From Chara braunii (Eukaryota; Streptophyta; Charophyceae; Charales; Characeae): a stretch of DNA of 30,460 nt. The position numbers were made by a program, and so were the translations under genes. Where the stretch lies: positions 2,694,096-2,724,555 of the forward strand of contig BFEA01000169.1 in NCBI GenBank assembly GCA_003427395.1. The letters run 5' to 3'. A model generated the notes under the pieces. The model saw only the letters and a program-made list of their open reading frames with translations, was not told the DNA's origin and did no database searches. This document shows positions 12,001 to 26,506 of the stretch, in pieces. How positions within the stretch are numbered: position 1 is the first letter of the stretch; each line of letters opens with the position of its first letter.

Positions 12001-15000
12001 ATCAGGAAAACACTTGTTTCCTAGTCTACCTGAATAATCTTGGCTAGCCCAGCAAGTGGATACAGAAATAAATTCCCGAAGTATTTTACCCCCCACGCCC
12101 CTTGTCCGGCCAGATTAAGCAGACAGCCTCACCAATTTTCCAGTTCCTCTCACAGCACCTCTCGCTGCCAAGAGAGAGCTCACCTTGCTGAAGTACCCTG
12201 CCAACAGTGGGCCATGGGGTCGATCTGCCTCCACAAATGAAAAGAGCAAACCCATGAGCTGCAGACAACAAGCCAAATAAGACACACCCAATCGGCGATA
12301 CACAGTCAGAAGCCAGACAGGCTCAGCACGGACACACACAGGACCTCCCCATCCACACGGACCTTCAGCCCATTACAGAACAAAAATTGCAACGAACGCC
12401 TAAGGGGCTATGTTACTCTCTCTTTTAATTTGGTTTTTGATAAGGCATGGTAATATTAGCGGTTGTGGAAATAATTCCACAATTCAGCAGCAGTACCACA
12501 CACAAACGTCTCTCACATCAACCTCAAAATCTTATGGGAATGGGAACTTAGCCTAGAAGAGTGGAAATACGTTCAAATAACTCCATAATTCAGCAGCAGC
12601 GCGACACAGTCATCTCGAACATCACCCTCAGAATCTTATGGGGGACTGGAGCCAACCAGGGAGCAAACCCTACCAAGACCTAACACCTTAACAGAATCAT
12701 TGGAACTCATGGCTGAACAGGAAGTTTTGTATAAAGCTTAAAGCACCAGTACACGGGCACCTGGGCCGCATGCCCGACACCTCGAGTTGTGAAAGCGGGA
12801 AGCGAAAACGCGACCGCCGATCCAATTTACCAACAGATCGCCCAGCGTTTGACATTTCGGCCTCGTTTTCTTGTGGCAACAAGTTTCGGACTGCAAGGCT
12901 GGGGCCGTGTACTAGTGGTTTAAACTACCAGTACATCCAAAAAAAGGCCATGGACTTTCGATAACATGAATCAGCGGTTCACCCGTGCATCCAAAAAAGC
13001 AGAGTGAGCCTTTCCTAAAAATTTGGAGGCCATGGACCACCGATCAAATGAATCCGCGGTTCATGGACTACTCTTTTGTAGGCGAAGCTCAATCTCCTTT
13101 TTCAGATGTATTTGTGGTTTAACCCCAAATGAAGTGTTGAGACATTTGTCAAACATTTACACACTCATGTTGCCATTTGCTGGAATCGTTTGTTTTTCCG
13201 TGGATTAGATTTTACCAAGACAACATAACCTCAGACAGCATTCAGCCGGAATAATCGATTTCCAAGTAACCACAGAAGCCTAGCACATCGGAGAATCCAT
13301 CTTCCCTCATCTGAAAACAAACTTGCACTAATAGATGACCAGACCATGGCTGTGAAAACAGATAAGAAAACAAGGAAAATAACTACATCCCCGCACCACG
13401 AAGACAAAATGCGTGATGAAACCACCGCTCCCTCTTCATGCCTGTCCTGTGGGCTGAGACGGTTTCAGTTGATGGAAGGAAAAACTTTGACTGCATATGG
13501 GTCACCCAACAGACAACCTGAAAAGTCGCAGACTGTGGCAGCCACACCAGTTTAAAACAACGACTGGCAACGAGGTGCAATAGTCGGCATGTTTCTCGAG
13601 ATGATCTTTGTAGTTCACAGCAAAGGATAGAAGTTTTGTACAGCTCCAAGGCAGGTGGTTGTGAATATGCACGTTCTTCACCTTGGAAATGTGATTTGAG
13701 ACCTATAAAGAGGAAGTGGTTTGGCTTGACTTCACTCTTCTAACCTCAAGACCGAGGTAACCATATCCTTTGCTTGTTATCTCATTCCAAACCCTGCCTA
13801 CGAGACTAACATCAAACTGGGTGGCAAATCAACTCCGCTACCCATCCATCAGAAGAGAAAGTTCAGCCACTTGCTGCTTACCCCCCAACACCATGGCCAC
13901 TTCGAGCGAGAAGCTGTCGGAAGAACGAACATTGAAGCAATTGTCCGTACTCAGCAAGCATGACTCTAGACACCAGTAGGGCCTAGCTGCTAGACCAGCA
14001 GTGGCTTACCCGGAATTTTCTTTACCTGGGCAAGTGGAGGCCAAAATTACCAGCATTAGAGGATTGGGAGAGTAAGCTTCATTTTATCACATAGTATGAT
14101 AGTAACCAAGGCCCCTACATCATTCTCTTCCCTCCTGTCTAGCAATACAGACAATAGCCACAAAGATGTCTTTGCTCCGCCAGAGTGAAGTGCCCATTCC
14201 CTAGCTGAGGCTCAGAGTCAAATGAGCCGAACAACAGCGTGCAAAGGTTATCAGGGATCCACATGACAAATACATGTAATACCCACTAAACTGCGGTGAT
14301 ATCTGCACGTTACACTAGCCTCACAATGGAAATTCAAAACATGAGGCCGTGAAAGTTTTCCAGCATGCAACGTGGGAATGACGTGAATTCCACCCACTGA
14401 ATTGCTTTCATTCTATGATATCTCCACCGCGGATATTCAAAACCGCTCAGTCTTTGCGACACTAGAAGACTCCAAATTCCAGTGGTCACTCGGCAACCAT
14501 TTCACTGCTGTAACATCCTCGGCAATATCATGTCACTCTGTAAAGACACCCTCGCCACAAGGGTCTTTTAGCACAGAAAAGCTTCTGCATGCATACGAAA
14601 TTCAGTAAAGAGCCTCCTGAACCAAACAAACAAAGGATCCCCGCGGCATAACATGCACTCCATACCTGCTGCTGACGCAGACTTCTAGAGCTGCTACTGT
14701 CTTATCCCCCAAAATAGAACGCCACTTCTAGAGCTGCTACTGTCTTATCCCCCAAAATAGAACGCCCGCTTTATATTTCATTTACCATAAACTAGTAGTA
14801 TACATACTTTTTATTCAGTTTATCTTGTCTTGAATATAACGCCCCTTGCAATAGAAGACCCGCGCATTATTTTCAAATAAAACACCCAGACGTTATTGTT
14901 GAGGCATTGGCAGAACGCCCTGTAAGGGGAGGACGTGGGGCATACATGGGGTTTAAAGGGGGCTCAAAGGGGTTGAAAGGGGGCTCAAAAGAAGTTGAAA

Positions 15001-18000
15001 GGGTTTTTTAACCTCAGCGGAGTGTACATCACCTTGATTTTTCTATTCCATTCTCTTACCTTCGAACTAGTACGGAATTCTAAAGTCATCCCCAGCTATT
15101 TGCATCGCAATTCTAAGCAACATTTTTTTCCACCGAATTGTTGATTTTCTTTTGTTCTCTTATTTTTTTATGAGTGGGGGAAGAAAAGANNNNNNNNNNN
15201 NNNNNNNNNCTCTCAGCAAAGTTCATACCATTTTGCCGAATAATACCCAGGCATTGTAAACGAATAAACACCAGGCAGGCATCATATTCGTACATAATGC
15301 CCGAGCATTAGTTTCAGTTTAAGGCAGTAGTAATCCGGACACGGGCTAACAATTTTCAGTGACAGAAAGATCACATTAAGGCAGTAGTAATCCGGACACG
15401 GGCTAACAATTTTCAGTGACAGAAAGATCACAAACTTGCATTTAGCAAACACAACGAACGGGATTACCAGAGTGCACTGGAGTTACATCCGCACTAGCGC
15501 GCCTGGTGTCAGAACACATCCAATTTCACTGGTGTCAACATTCCTTTCCTGGCCTCTACCCACACAACCCTCGCACATTCACCATCGTGGAAATGCAGAA
15601 ACCAATCGCCACATATTTGCAAGACTGCCATCTAACAGACCAGAGAGGAGAAACAGACTCACCTCATCATCTTCCAGCAGGGTATTGAATACCGAGTCAA
15701 TCTCACAAGTGAATACCTCACAGGACACAAACGGGTACCTGAAATGTCATGTCGGACAGCATCACTTGTGAATAACTCGACCAGAGGATGCAGACAACAT
15801 CTTCCACAGTATGTTCACACTCACACAGCAATTCATTGCGAAGGTCATCCTACCCCGAATACACATGCCCCGTGCAGCTCAAGGCCACTATCAGACACCC
15901 ATGCAAATTAAGACACAAGCAAAAGGAAAAAAAACACACCACACATGAAGCGAAACGCCTAACACATGCCTCTGCCAACATACTCTTCCATGTCGTTAAT
16001 CAAAAAACCATAGCGGGTAAACCAGAACATGAGAGAGAAGGAAATAAAGTGGGCTGATTAAATACAAGAACGAGTGAAAAGGATCCTCTCAACCACCATC
16101 TTCCATTTGACCACTGCACATACCAACATCATCCTGCAGCAGTGCAAATGGCAAAAGAACAAACTCAGTGAAATAGAATTCTCCGTGAAGATGCAGGTAA
16201 CAGCGGCCGAACGGCAAGATCCCTTGCACCTTGACTACATGTTTGATTAGACAAGCTTGATTGAATGTGTAGGATATGTGGGAACTGGTCATCGGTGAGA
16301 GCCAAGCTTGAAAGGCCACTCTTTCATTTCAGGATGTATACGTGCTGATTGGTTTGGTAGAACCTTGCATGGCGAGTAGTTGATCTAGGGCAGATGCCGA
16401 ATCTGGGGTGCTTAAAAAGTCATGTTGAAGGCAAATCTGGCTATCCGCTGGAAACCTCCAAGCATCCAGCCAAAATAACGAATCCATGTCTGCGGACAAT
16501 CAGCAAGCAAATACGTCTTATTAAGACTCAACCCTCAACGCCTGCATGCCAGACATCCCAAGCATATAACAGTCTGAACTGCCAAGCCATTAGAAGCTTG
16601 GGATTTAATCAACACTTCGCACCTCCAGGCTCAGGTTGCACTTTTTCACCACAATAGTAGGTGCCTGACCTATCGCTGTTCATTTCCAAGGCGATTAGAT
16701 CAACACAATCACGTAAAGAGTAACGGAGGTGCACAACGGCAGACTCAGGTCAGCACAAAGCGCAACTGCAGAGCATAATGGTCAAAGCCTGCCTGACTGT
16801 GAGACCTACAAGTCCAACAGAGACGAAAGCCCGCCATAGTGATCGGGGATCCCTCCACATCCATTGGGATGTGCATGCAGTGCTGCTCCTAATTCTTTGA
16901 AGCATGCACTTCCCCGTCCCAATTTTTTATCAGATGTGTTTTAATTGAGATCACAAAGAGGACAACTATAACAAGAATGAAAGCCAACAAAATCCCAAAG
17001 CACAGCAAACTTCAAAGTCAGGGACAGAAACTACCAGGCAATGTTTCAAAGAGACAGACTTACTTGAACACCCGCTTCTCATCCGCTTCAGGAGAAGGCT
17101 CCTCGACCACATACCGAAGAAGCTGCAGTACCTGGGGTTTGGCCCGAAGGCTGAGAAACGCAAACCAATTGCAAAAGCACAAAATAAAAAATAGCACAAC
17201 GACAGGCCAACGTCTTCCATGCTGGCATACAAATGAACACACTCCCTCCGCCAGAGGGAGTACCCCTAGCTTCATACTTGCTTATGCCATAAACCGATTG
17301 ACAAAATTTCACAAGTTGAGAAAAGCCGCATGCAACAGGCCAACCTGCAAATGCAGAGACAAGCCGAAAAGCAGATCCCCTAACGAGTCAAACGAGCAGA
17401 GAAACATGTGCTTCCACATCCGTAATACAACTGATTTGGAGGATAGGAATGCGTGAAAAATGGCTGGACACCCTGCCGCAACCTGAGAACAGGTTCCATG
17501 CAGAGAGAACTTTGTTAAGAGGCAAACGAGTCTTCTTTCCATCATTTTATAATTTGCGGACGCACCAGTCAGGAGGCCCAACAAATAAGTGTTCCACTAA
17601 AGCAGGGGTCTGTGAATTGCAAAGTAGGACAGGACACATGGTATTACTACTACAATCCCTTCGCCGCCTGCAGCCTCTGTTCGTGTCCTCCATAGCAAAC
17701 CCCATATTATTTCAGATTTTGCTACATATCGCAGAAAACTACGTCAGTTACCGTTTGCAATTAGGTCAGCCTCTAATGACGCAAGGATCATGTTTATAAT
17801 GCACGAATCTAAACCATCTAACGGCCAGGTTCGTGCTTTCTGATATTGAACATAACAGCATTGTACGGCCTGCCACTTGATTGGTAAGGCCACCACGAGC
17901 TTCAAAGGTAGCTTGAATAAGAGTTGAGGATTTCCCGGTTACCAAACATGGAAGGTTCTTCAAGGAGGCACCGTAACCATCATGGAATCGTCAAAACAAA

Positions 18001-18750
18001 GGAGGAAATCAGCGCTGCAACTTGGGCTCGGACACCTTGGCTCAGCGACACACCAGAACGGAGTTATGTCTGTGCTAAGTTCTTACCACGAACCTGGTCT
18101 GAAAACTACCTGGATTCATCCTTGCTTGCCAAAAGTGTTGCTTCAAATGGATCTGACCGAAGAGGCTTACACAACCCCTGACTGCCAACATCCAAGACGG
18201 CCAGTTAAACAAGCTTCTTACCGGGCAAAATCGGGCCAGAAATGGAGCAGCAGCAGCATACTCAGCGCATACTCGGTGAACAATATTCACAAAGTCAAGA
18301 GTGACTCCGCATTGACCACCCCCCTCTACCTGCCTACCCGCCTTCACAACCCAGCATAACAACGCCTGTCATCCTTTTTAACGGCGTGCACGGACGTGTG
18401 CAGCTGGCGACCTACAGTGGAGCCCACTTATTCCACACACTTCGCTACCATGAAAACTTGTCACTCCTGCCAATGCACGACCTTGTAGTCATATATCTAT
18501 TGCAACGGATCTACACATTATGCACGCCTTTGCCCTTGCGAGGGAGAGAACACAGAACAGAGACAGACCCCCCCCCCCCCCAACTTTCTATTACTTTTTC
18601 CCCCCCTTTGTTTTTCAAGTACTTCTCGGACTTTCCTCCAAATTTTTTGCAAGAGTGCCGTCATTGACGGCTAGTCTGCTAGTCGTATATATGTACCGTT
18701 TGGCAGTCCAAGCCAGAACTAGCTGACTGGTTGTGTGCCGAATCATGGTT

Positions 18751-18794
<44 letters not shown>

Positions 18795-21700
18795 CTATCT
18801 GTGTGTGTGTGTGTGTCTGTGTGTGTGTGTGATCCACTTGGACCAACAAAAAGCCACCGTCCGAAACACAGTGGATCCTGCAATTCTAAAGAGACTGCTG
18901 AAGCCAACATCATTCATGAAAATCATAATAACCTTTCGTGACACAGCCACACACATAGGTCCCTCCGTAAGTTGTGCAGCTGACTTTAATCATTTCACAG
19001 AGAATGGCGCGAGTGACAAGACGGCTAACGACTGAGATTGGGCAGAAGAAAAAAAACGAGGGCAGAAAAGAAGAGGGGAAGGGACGAAAGAAGAGAGTGG
19101 AGCAACCGGGACCACAGGTGATCTGATATCGAAATAGCACGACAACCTGCACTTTCCAGAACGCAAAGGCAACCAGAAGATTGCAGTTCGACGACATAAA
19201 ACAAGTATGAGGATCGGAATTAGATCAAGGAGACTGACAAGAACAGAGGAAACGAGATGAGGAGAGGAGACGACATAAAACAAGTATGAGGAGCGGAATA
19301 AGATCAAGGCGACTGACAAGAACAGAGGAAACGATGAGGAGAGGATAATACAGAAGCGAGACAAGTACTCACTCAGCTTTACAAGCTGGACATGTAAAGC
19401 TAATACACGCTCTTATCCCCACTTTTACCAGACCAATAACTGATCTATTCGTATTATTCATACTCGACAAACGTCTGGAGGCTGAGATGCATAATTGAGA
19501 AAGGGACGTCCCCAATAAAACTGAAAGAACTCAAACACAGGAGTAGAATAGACAGAAAACAGAGAAAAAGGAAGCTGGCGTTCGTTGTGGGGAAGAGAAA
19601 AGTTCAGCATTAGAATATGCCACACCACTTAGGGAGCCAAGGTCAGGTGCCGGTCGTCATCGAGACAACAAGGCATTTGTGAAAGAGTGATGTTTCTCGA
19701 CAATTTCACTCTGACAAGCACGTCCCTGAACACTTCATACCAACACTTCCATCCATTTTACACTAAGCTTGGCAAAAGGAAGCTGAGTGAACACTAGCGA
19801 ATCGAACCTGTCTACTGACGTGATCTACTGACACGACACGCAAAACCATCGACTGTCCCGCATCTCCCGCTTCTGAATCATTCCGTTACATATCTCTCTC
19901 TCTCTCTCTCTCTTGCACGCGCGGCGTAGTTGTTTGTGAGCAACTGAGTAACACACTTTCTACCTTTACATATACACCCCACAGAGCTGCTACCTATACA
20001 TATACACCCCACGGAAATGAAGTGACAGAATTCACAGATTCACGCATGATTAAGAAACACCGGAAATTTTATGGGTCGAACTGTGGGGTCCGCGGCCCCT
20101 TCCACTTCTCTGATGATAAAATTGTTCGTGCTTTCCGATAATTAAAACAAAGCGACAAAACACCATTCACACGTGAGTGCCGTGCGCCAATGTTACTGCA
20201 ACAGAGGAGCACTTGCCGAGCGTTTGGAAAAGGATACCTACCTATCCCGAAGAACAAAATCTTACAGACATATATCTGCCACCATTCGACAGTGTCATTG
20301 CTAGGTCGCAATCACGGTGCCAATATTTATCCGTTTGATGAAAGTCATTCCATCAATCCTCGATTCATGGACCCCACCACCACCCACACCATTGAAAAAA
20401 ACTGGCGGGTTTACCTTTTTCGTCTCCCCACTAGAGAGTGAGATGACACAGAACCAACCACGAACCGCGTTCCCAACTTAGGTTGTTGTCTTCACTGGCT
20501 CACTTGCTCGCTCCTTGACGCCTCCACCCGCTCTCCACAGGAATCTTCGTTCTAGGGTTGAAAGTTCACCTCTGGATTGTCGAGCTTGTAAAAGAGCAAA
20601 TGCTTTCCGAAAGGTAATGTAAATCTAAACGAGAAACCGGCCGAACAATATTCTTCTTAAGAGTCAAAAATTGCCGCCTCCTTTTCTGACCAAAACAATA
20701 AAAAAAAACTCCTCAACTAGACGTCGCGGGATTCACAGCGAGGTTTAAAAAAAAATTGGGAAACAAAAAAGTAAATGCTTTCCCAAAGGTAATGCAAATC
20801 TAAACGAGAAACCGGCCGAACAATATTCTTCTTAATTGCCGCCTCCTTTTCTGACCAAAAAAAAAAAAAAACCTCCTCAACTAGACGTCGCGGGATTCAC
20901 AGCGAGGTTTTAAAAAAAAATGGGAAACAAAGAGGAACACATCCGCGGCATGTCGCTTAGAGACGCCGGAAACATTCAGACACCCCCTCTGTCCCAACGA
21001 CACCTATCAGAAAGACCCTCCCACGAATGAATACGAATTCATCATCCAGCCAACACCACACCCCTATCCTCCCCGCCAGAGACTTATGCTCAGTTGTGCT
21101 TACACAAGTGTAGCGCATCGCCTACTCCTAAACACATGCTGAAAACTAATAAATATATATCCCTACTCTCCTATAGGCCTAAAAGAACATGCGAACAAAC
21201 CGACCACGTTGGCTAAAACCTACTCCTGTTCTCTTTCCGCTACTGTAGGCCTAAAGTCTTGTGTTCTGATATATATTGTCACAAGAATATCAGAGCGCAA
21301 ATACGAAAAAAAGAAAAAAAGAACAAAAAAATAAAAGAAAGAAAACCAGGAAAAATGAATTCAGTTTTTTATCTTCTTCCTTATAACTCCGCCTGTTCAG
21401 AACCTCTTGCGTACAAGGCCGCCCACGTGGATGTAGGTTGAGCGGCGGCTAGCCCCACCCCCGTGTGTCATATCGCCCCACTTGCACACAGCCAAAAGGC
21501 AAAGAGGCAAAGAAAAGAGGAAGGGAACAGCCAAATAATACAGAACAGGGGGCAACAAAACAGATCCCAGATGACAAGTCCCACATGCAAGCACCGCCCC
21601 TGCCCACAGGCCAAACGACGGGACAAGACCAACCAGGATGTCAAAACATTCTTGTATAGGTCAAACGACAGAAAAACGACCGGGAAATGAAACCATGTGT

Positions 21701-22084
21701 CATTCCCAGTCGTACAAAAACTATGCCAATTAAAACCTACTCTTTTTCTTTTTTCGCTAGGTCTAAATTATTGTTCTCTTACATACATTGTCACATTGTG
21801 AATCAGAGCGCAAAAAAGGGGAAAGAAAAAAGGAAAAGGAAAAAAGGGGGAGGGGGAAGAGGTAAGGAAAGCTCCACCTGTTGATAACCTCTTACGTACA
21901 AGGCCAGCCACGTGGATGACAGGTTGAGCGCTGGCTGCCCCCATCCCCGTGTGTCACAAGGACCCACTTGCACGCAGCCAAAAGGCAAAGAGGTAAAGAA
22001 GGGGAGGAGTAAACCAAACCTGACAGGGAAAGAAAGATAATCCAATTATCACAAAGCAAATAACACATCCCACAGATCAACGTA

Positions 22085-22131
<47 letters not shown>

Positions 22132-23114
22132 NTNTTTTTTTTTTNTTNTTTTTTTNTTTGCCTNCCCCCNCCTCGGCAGATAGGACAGCTACGGTGAGGA
22201 TGATGTGGATGTTCACAAGGATGCCCAAGGAGAGCTGCGGCAGCACAGCATTCTGCAGGACGGCTAGCACGAACCATCCCATCAAAAGTCCTTACAGAGG
22301 ACGTGTTGTCCACATGTCAAAAACACGGCAGGACGTTCATCACAGTGCGGCATCATACAGTTCTGATAGCGTCCTTGGGCACAATAGGGACAACGTATAT
22401 CTGGGTGATAGGGATGTGTACCATGAGGAAATGTTGGACGCCCTTCAGGACAGACGGCGGCAGTCGCAATAGATTGATAATGGCTATGGCATAGATGATG
22501 CATTCCACAGCCAAGGCGCACCGCGTCTCTGTCCCGACAGGCGTCACACGAGAGTCGGTCAATAATCCAGAATAAAGTATGATTCGACAACGCTCGCAAA
22601 AATTCATTCACGTCGAAAATGACCTGACTCATCGTCCCACCATCCCACAGTTAACAAAAGAAACACACCCGGGAAATGAAAATGTGTCATTCCCAGTCTT
22701 ATAGAAACTGGGCAAACTACGTGACCGACGCCAAGGTCTTTCACTTCATTTTTCAACTCGCTCATCACTCAGTCGTCGGCTCTCGTCCTTCCATCATCCC
22801 ATCATTCATCACCGCTTTTGCACCTATCACACGCTGTCAGAAAATGGTCTGGCTTTGCCGTGATATTCCACAAGCTCTATTCCATATCGCTGAACGTACT
22901 AATTTGAATACTAAACAAACAAACAGCATCCATCTTCCGCGTCCTAGGCGCTCAGCGATCATCTTACAAGTCAGAAGATAACTTTTTTTTTTCATAAAGT
23001 TTTCTCATTACCTCATTTCCTGTGCTCGGCGCCAATCTTCCCCTACTAGCTCGACCATCCACCCATCCCTAGTTTATTCCTCCATCCCTAGTTTATTCCT
23101 CTCATTCACCAACT

Positions 23115-23169
<55 letters not shown>

Positions 23170-23814
23170 TCCTTCAGCACTCACTCCTCTCCTTCTGCAC
23201 TAGGATGTTCACGCTCACTCACCCACCCAATTATCGGTCACTCTCATCTAGTACGCTAACCGTATCAAGCCGTCCTTCTACGCCTCAGTCATGTGCCCGT
23301 TTGTTCCTTAAGTCATTGCCATATGCATCGGCGAGTACGTAATCCCTCATCCTCCCCCACCGCGTCATATTCGTTCATTGATTTCTTCACCGCTATTCCG
23401 TGCGCCCAGTCGTCAGTCGCTGACCCGCTCGTCCTGTCAGTCCACTTCAAGCCTTTTCGACGTTTCTTTGAACCGGTCATTCACCCGTGTATGTCTCATC
23501 ATCTTTGTTAAATGACGAATGGGGGCACTCTCAAGCGGTAAACACCGGATACCACATTTAAAAATTCCGCTAGTGAGTCCCAAAGAACAAAAAACAAACC
23601 CTGCCTTGAAGACCCCGGCCCCCTACCTTCCTCCAGCAGAAACTGGCAGGCCTCACCTCTACTCGCCCTACAATCCCTCCTCGACTTCTTTCCCGAGGTA
23701 TCCTCTCTTTCTTCCCAGCTTCCTCTATCTTAGTCCGCACACTTTCTACGGAACAATTTCCATCCATCATGACCACACTCGGCACACACGTGCATCCCTC
23801 ACCAACTCCGCTGC

Positions 23815-23900
<86 letters not shown>

Positions 23901-26442
23901 TGGCCTTAACTACCACTGCGTCATTGAACCTAAGAGAGCCCCTCACACGATGCACGGGCATTTATTCGACTGAGTAGATACTAACATGCGCTGTCAAAAA
24001 CGCATCCGGCCGTCGTAGACCACACGTTATAGATGCAAGTTGTATCAAATTCGTAAACTCCTCCGAACAAAATCCTTCGCCGGAATTAATCGACCGCTCC
24101 TAACCTATCACACGATTAATGCAGAGTCTAGAAAAGCGCAAACCCTTCCTCTCATCTTACTGAGAATGCAGTGTCTACCGTCTTCCCCCGAACATAACGC
24201 ACCCTAAAAATGAATGTATACAAGCTATATTTCCGGCCAGATGCAGTGAAAATAAGGTGCGTTGTGTGCGGGGGAAGAGGGTAGCAAGTAAAGACACTTC
24301 AGCGCATCGACACTAAGCAAGTCGAGCACAAACACACAAATGTAGACGAACTATTGAGGGTCAGATTCTACAAGGCAGACGAGAATGTGATAAAAGGAAG
24401 ACAGACCCTTCCCTTGGCAATCAAATTCATTTTGGACCTTGAGAAGGAAGCGGACAGACAAAAGACGGGTGCGCACTAACACCGTGGCTATAGATCAAGG
24501 TGTACGCATGTGCATAAGATAGGCCACTACTTGCACTGCATCAACAAAGCTGCCTGAAAACCCCGACGGCGATCGAGATATCTCGAAGGAAAAAGCGAAA
24601 AGAGAAGAAGGCAAAGCAAAAGCAGCTCCACTGAGCTGCCGTAAGTGAAGAGGAAGAAAGAGAGAGGTATATGCCTCAATATAATATATATGTCCCGCGC
24701 GAGGGGAACAGATATATATTGCAAAATAGGGGAAACGGAGGGGGAGGAGGGAGGGAGAGACACAAAAGACGATTGCCTAAGGATCCGGCACGACGGGGAA
24801 GTTGGTCGGGAGACCACGCCGCGAATCAACCCGACGTTTGCGAAGAAGAGTCAGAATGAGAGGACAGCGGAAGAGTAAAAGCGATGAGAGAGATGAACAA
24901 AGCCCGAGGTTCCATCATGAGGCTTCATGATTAGAAAAGACACTCAGAGAGGAAGACGGAACAGTCATACGCACGCATGGCTTTTCTCCATTTCGATCGA
25001 TATAATGCATTCAAGAAAAAGGACAAGCAGTAAGGGAGAAAGCTTTCTTCCTGCTACAGGAAAGAAACACCAACTCGTCGATGGAGGGACGTCCCATCAA
25101 TTACCATAAGAAAAATCAGGAAACCCATGAGGGTACGCCTGGAAAGCGATGATGCCCGGGGGAGCAAAATACAAACACCCCGGAAGAGGACAACAAAATA
25201 ATAAATAAATAAAAAAGTCAGGAGAATTACGCCGCGACAACCACCAACTACGAAATGCGAAAGAGGCTGCTTCAAAATGAAACCCGCCGAAGAGGACATG
25301 CACAGAGAGCGCAATGACGAGAAAAGAGCACAAACCGGTCACTGAAAAGGCTCCATGATGTCGGGAGGCCTGTGACGCACCGACGCCGCCGATGGGTTTT
25401 ATCGACGGCGGGCCCAGCCTCCTGACATGACATGACACTTCTGGTAGTAGTCGGCTACTACACGAAATTTGGAGGCCTGCAGGTAGTGGTAGTTTTAAAA
25501 AACGGTAAGAACGGAGGCCTGGCACCGCCAGTCGGGGAAAAGGAGCTCGATAAACCAGGTAGGCCTAGGAGACGAAGTGTGGCCATGTCAACAAACCTAA
25601 AGAGAAAGAATGCTAACACAGCGACGAAAACACAGACTATGATGAAAGTCAAGTGTTTTGCACGATTGAGTCTGTTTAGTTTGAAATCAAGCTCACTTGG
25701 GGGAAAATGGTGAATACTTAAGAAAAATAAAATAAAATAAAGATGGTGAATACGACAGACTTAAAATATGTTCCTACAGGATACTGGTTCACGTCGGATA
25801 GAAACATATCAAGGAATAGAATGCCACCAATTCTTCCAGTTACTATAGGGTCTACAACCAGACATTACGATAGAACCCCCTTCCTTTCCCCCGTTCATAA
25901 GGTACTTGCATCACCGCGACCTGCACTTATAAGATCGCAGATGGAGAATTATTCAGGAATTACATTATTCACACCGCACAACAAGCGAGCACAGGCATCA
26001 TTATATAATAGAAAAGACGCTTGAGCAAACAAGAATAACATACAGGCTGAGGCATTCGCGAAGAATCGGCAAGGAATATGGAGGCCGTGGTTGCAGTCCT
26101 ACTTACAAGGTGAGCAGACGGGTGCTCAAAGCTTTGCACTCCTGTATAAGGTCATCTTCATCGAGCAACTCCTCCAGTGTGTAAGAATCCCTGTCGAGGA
26201 TAATGTCCACCTGTGCATACACCACAACCAACAACGAGACGACGCCGATTTCAACAATATGCCTCCCACACTTTCACCCACCATCTCTCCACCCACCATG
26301 CCTCCCCCTGGTCCAATCTCCCTTTTCCCAATTTCCTACCGCCTCCCCAAAAGACCTGAATCATTTGTGACCAGATCTCTCTCCTGATAGCGACGAGAAA
26401 ACAAAGAACCATAATCGACTGCTATACCCAGCACAGAACCTC

Positions 26443-26506
<64 letters not shown>

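Larger units (their letters stand above)
12259..15662 (-). other. Intron 4
   Basis: This 3.4 kb intron holds a diverged 106-bp duplication, a TTAA-flanked MITE-like element, 43-bp and 57-bp recent tandem duplications, short GGGGTTGAAAGGGGGCTCAA units near 14948-15005, and an assembly gap. No coding block was found. Confidence 0.75.
17151..26106 (-). other. Intron 2 (9 kb)
   Basis: The largest intron carries the compound microsatellites, the 79-bp, 175-bp and about 500-bp tandem duplications, a RING-like retrocopy with poly(A), a poly(C) run, a MITE-like palindrome, a GC-rich hairpin and the right-hand duplicated block next to exon 2. Its ends are fixed by exon 2 (phase 2) and exon 3, whose split Phe codon agrees. 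Segment 17151-18749 shows nothing recognisable. Confidence 0.85.

Noticed and set aside
16977-17456. 159-codon plus-strand frame across exon 3
   Set aside because: Antisense shadow of exon 3 and its flanking intron, with no recognisable motif.
19780-19830. GGTTCGATTCG B-box-like word on the minus strand
   Set aside because: No A box at an appropriate distance and no cloverleaf pairing.
23570-23977. Frames across the CT/CA microsatellite
   Set aside because: They consist of simple Ser/Leu or Arg/Glu repeats generated by the microsatellite.
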